Origin: Magnolia sinica
Taxonomy: Eukaryota; Streptophyta; Magnoliopsida; Magnoliales; Magnoliaceae
Length of the DNA: 64,000 nt
Assembly: GCF_029962835.1 (NCBI RefSeq)
Contig: NC_080579.1
Coordinates: 80,307,959 to 80,371,958, forward strand
Reading direction: 5' to 3'
The position numbers and the translations under genes were made by a program. Shown in pieces: positions 63,488 through 64,000 of this stretch (position 1 is its first letter; the number at the start of each line of letters is the position of its first letter). Under the pieces are notes generated by a model, which searched no databases, had not been told where the DNA came from, and saw only the letters and a list, made by a program, of their open reading frames with translations.

Positions 63488-64000
63488 GTGATGCAGTACG
63501 GTCTAAACTATAATATAGGATGTGATCACATAAACTATCCAGTGAAATAATCTAAGCAAATCAATTGAAATATTCAACATTCCACGTTATACTAAAGATA
63601 ATAACAAATGAAATATTCAATGGTTAAATACCATCATCACAATCCTGCAGTACTATATTCAAATCATGCGTATAGGATCCGACGATGGATGAAACCTCTC
63701 GATCTTATATGGTTTCAATCCAACAATCAATGCAGCTTTTTTAGTATAAGAAATTAATAACAAATGAATTATTCAATGGTTAAATACCATCATCACAATC
63801 CTGCAGTACTGTATTCAAATCATGCGTATAGGATTCGACGATGGATGAAACCTCTCGATCTTATATGGTTTTAATCTAACAATCAATGCAGCTTTTTTAG
63901 TATAAGAAATTACATGTTTTTTTAAATAGTGATGCAGGACGGTCTAAACTAGAATGTATGTGTGAGCACATAAATTATCCAGTGAAATAATCTAAGCAAA
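63488..64000. repeat. Nested tandem duplications at the window edge
   Basis: A 156-base unit (63601-63756) is repeated at 63757-63912 with a few changes. An outer block starting GTGATGCAG recurs at 63488 and 63929 (period 441) and runs off the window. Confidence 0.8.

Overview
This window looks like nuclear DNA of a flowering plant. The evidence is one intron-rich gene with plant-type splice sites, solo and paired LTR retrotransposons, hAT and Mutator-like non-autonomous transposons, and long (TA)n and (CT)n microsatellites. The dense family of 'GTGGGCCCACC…TGATG' inverted-repeat elements reminds me of magnoliid or other early-diverging woody angiosperm genomes. That placement is an impression only.

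One intact protein-coding gene is supported: a seven-exon secreted glycoside hydrolase family 9 endo-beta-1,4-glucanase (class B type, 492 residues) on the + strand at 51273-62808. Every exon joins in frame with GT..AG introns, and both family signatures are present. A second coding trace, at 3877-4432, is a broken fragment of a Ty1/Copia polyprotein.

Layout. 1-8.6 kb: remnants of retroelements, namely LTR-like fragments, the Copia fragment, an AT-rich ~200-bp tandem repeat and a truncated LTR. 8.59-18.02 kb: a complete non-autonomous LTR retrotransposon with two ~3.15-kb LTRs, GTCAT target-site duplication, tRNA-iMet-type primer site and polypurine tract, but no gag or pol (LARD-like). 18.98-21.96 kb: a local duplication carrying elements inserted in TA microsatellites (Micron-like). 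22.7-23.8 kb: an internally duplicated retroelement fragment. 24.2-26.9 kb: ~1-kb units repeated about 2.5 times. 31.48-34.61 and 34.90-37.92 kb: two solo LTRs related to the 8.6-18 kb element, each with recognisable target duplications. 38.2-44.7 kb: inverted-repeat elements, two hAT-type elements with perfect 8-bp duplications, and a 136-bp higher-order satellite built from 21-bp subunits, the satellite region bracketed by a 391-bp direct repeat. 47-51 kb: a cluster of nested Mutator-like inverted-repeat elements just upstream of the glucanase. 51.3-62.8 kb: the gene, with more of these elements inside its introns. 62.8-64 kb: downstream sequence with short tandem duplications that run off the window.

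No previously undescribed multigene system is visible. The most informative structures are the satellite interrupted by a hAT element in exact register, the nested foldback family with 9-bp duplications, and the LARD with its solo-LTR relatives. All alignments were made by eye; similarity statements are approximate.
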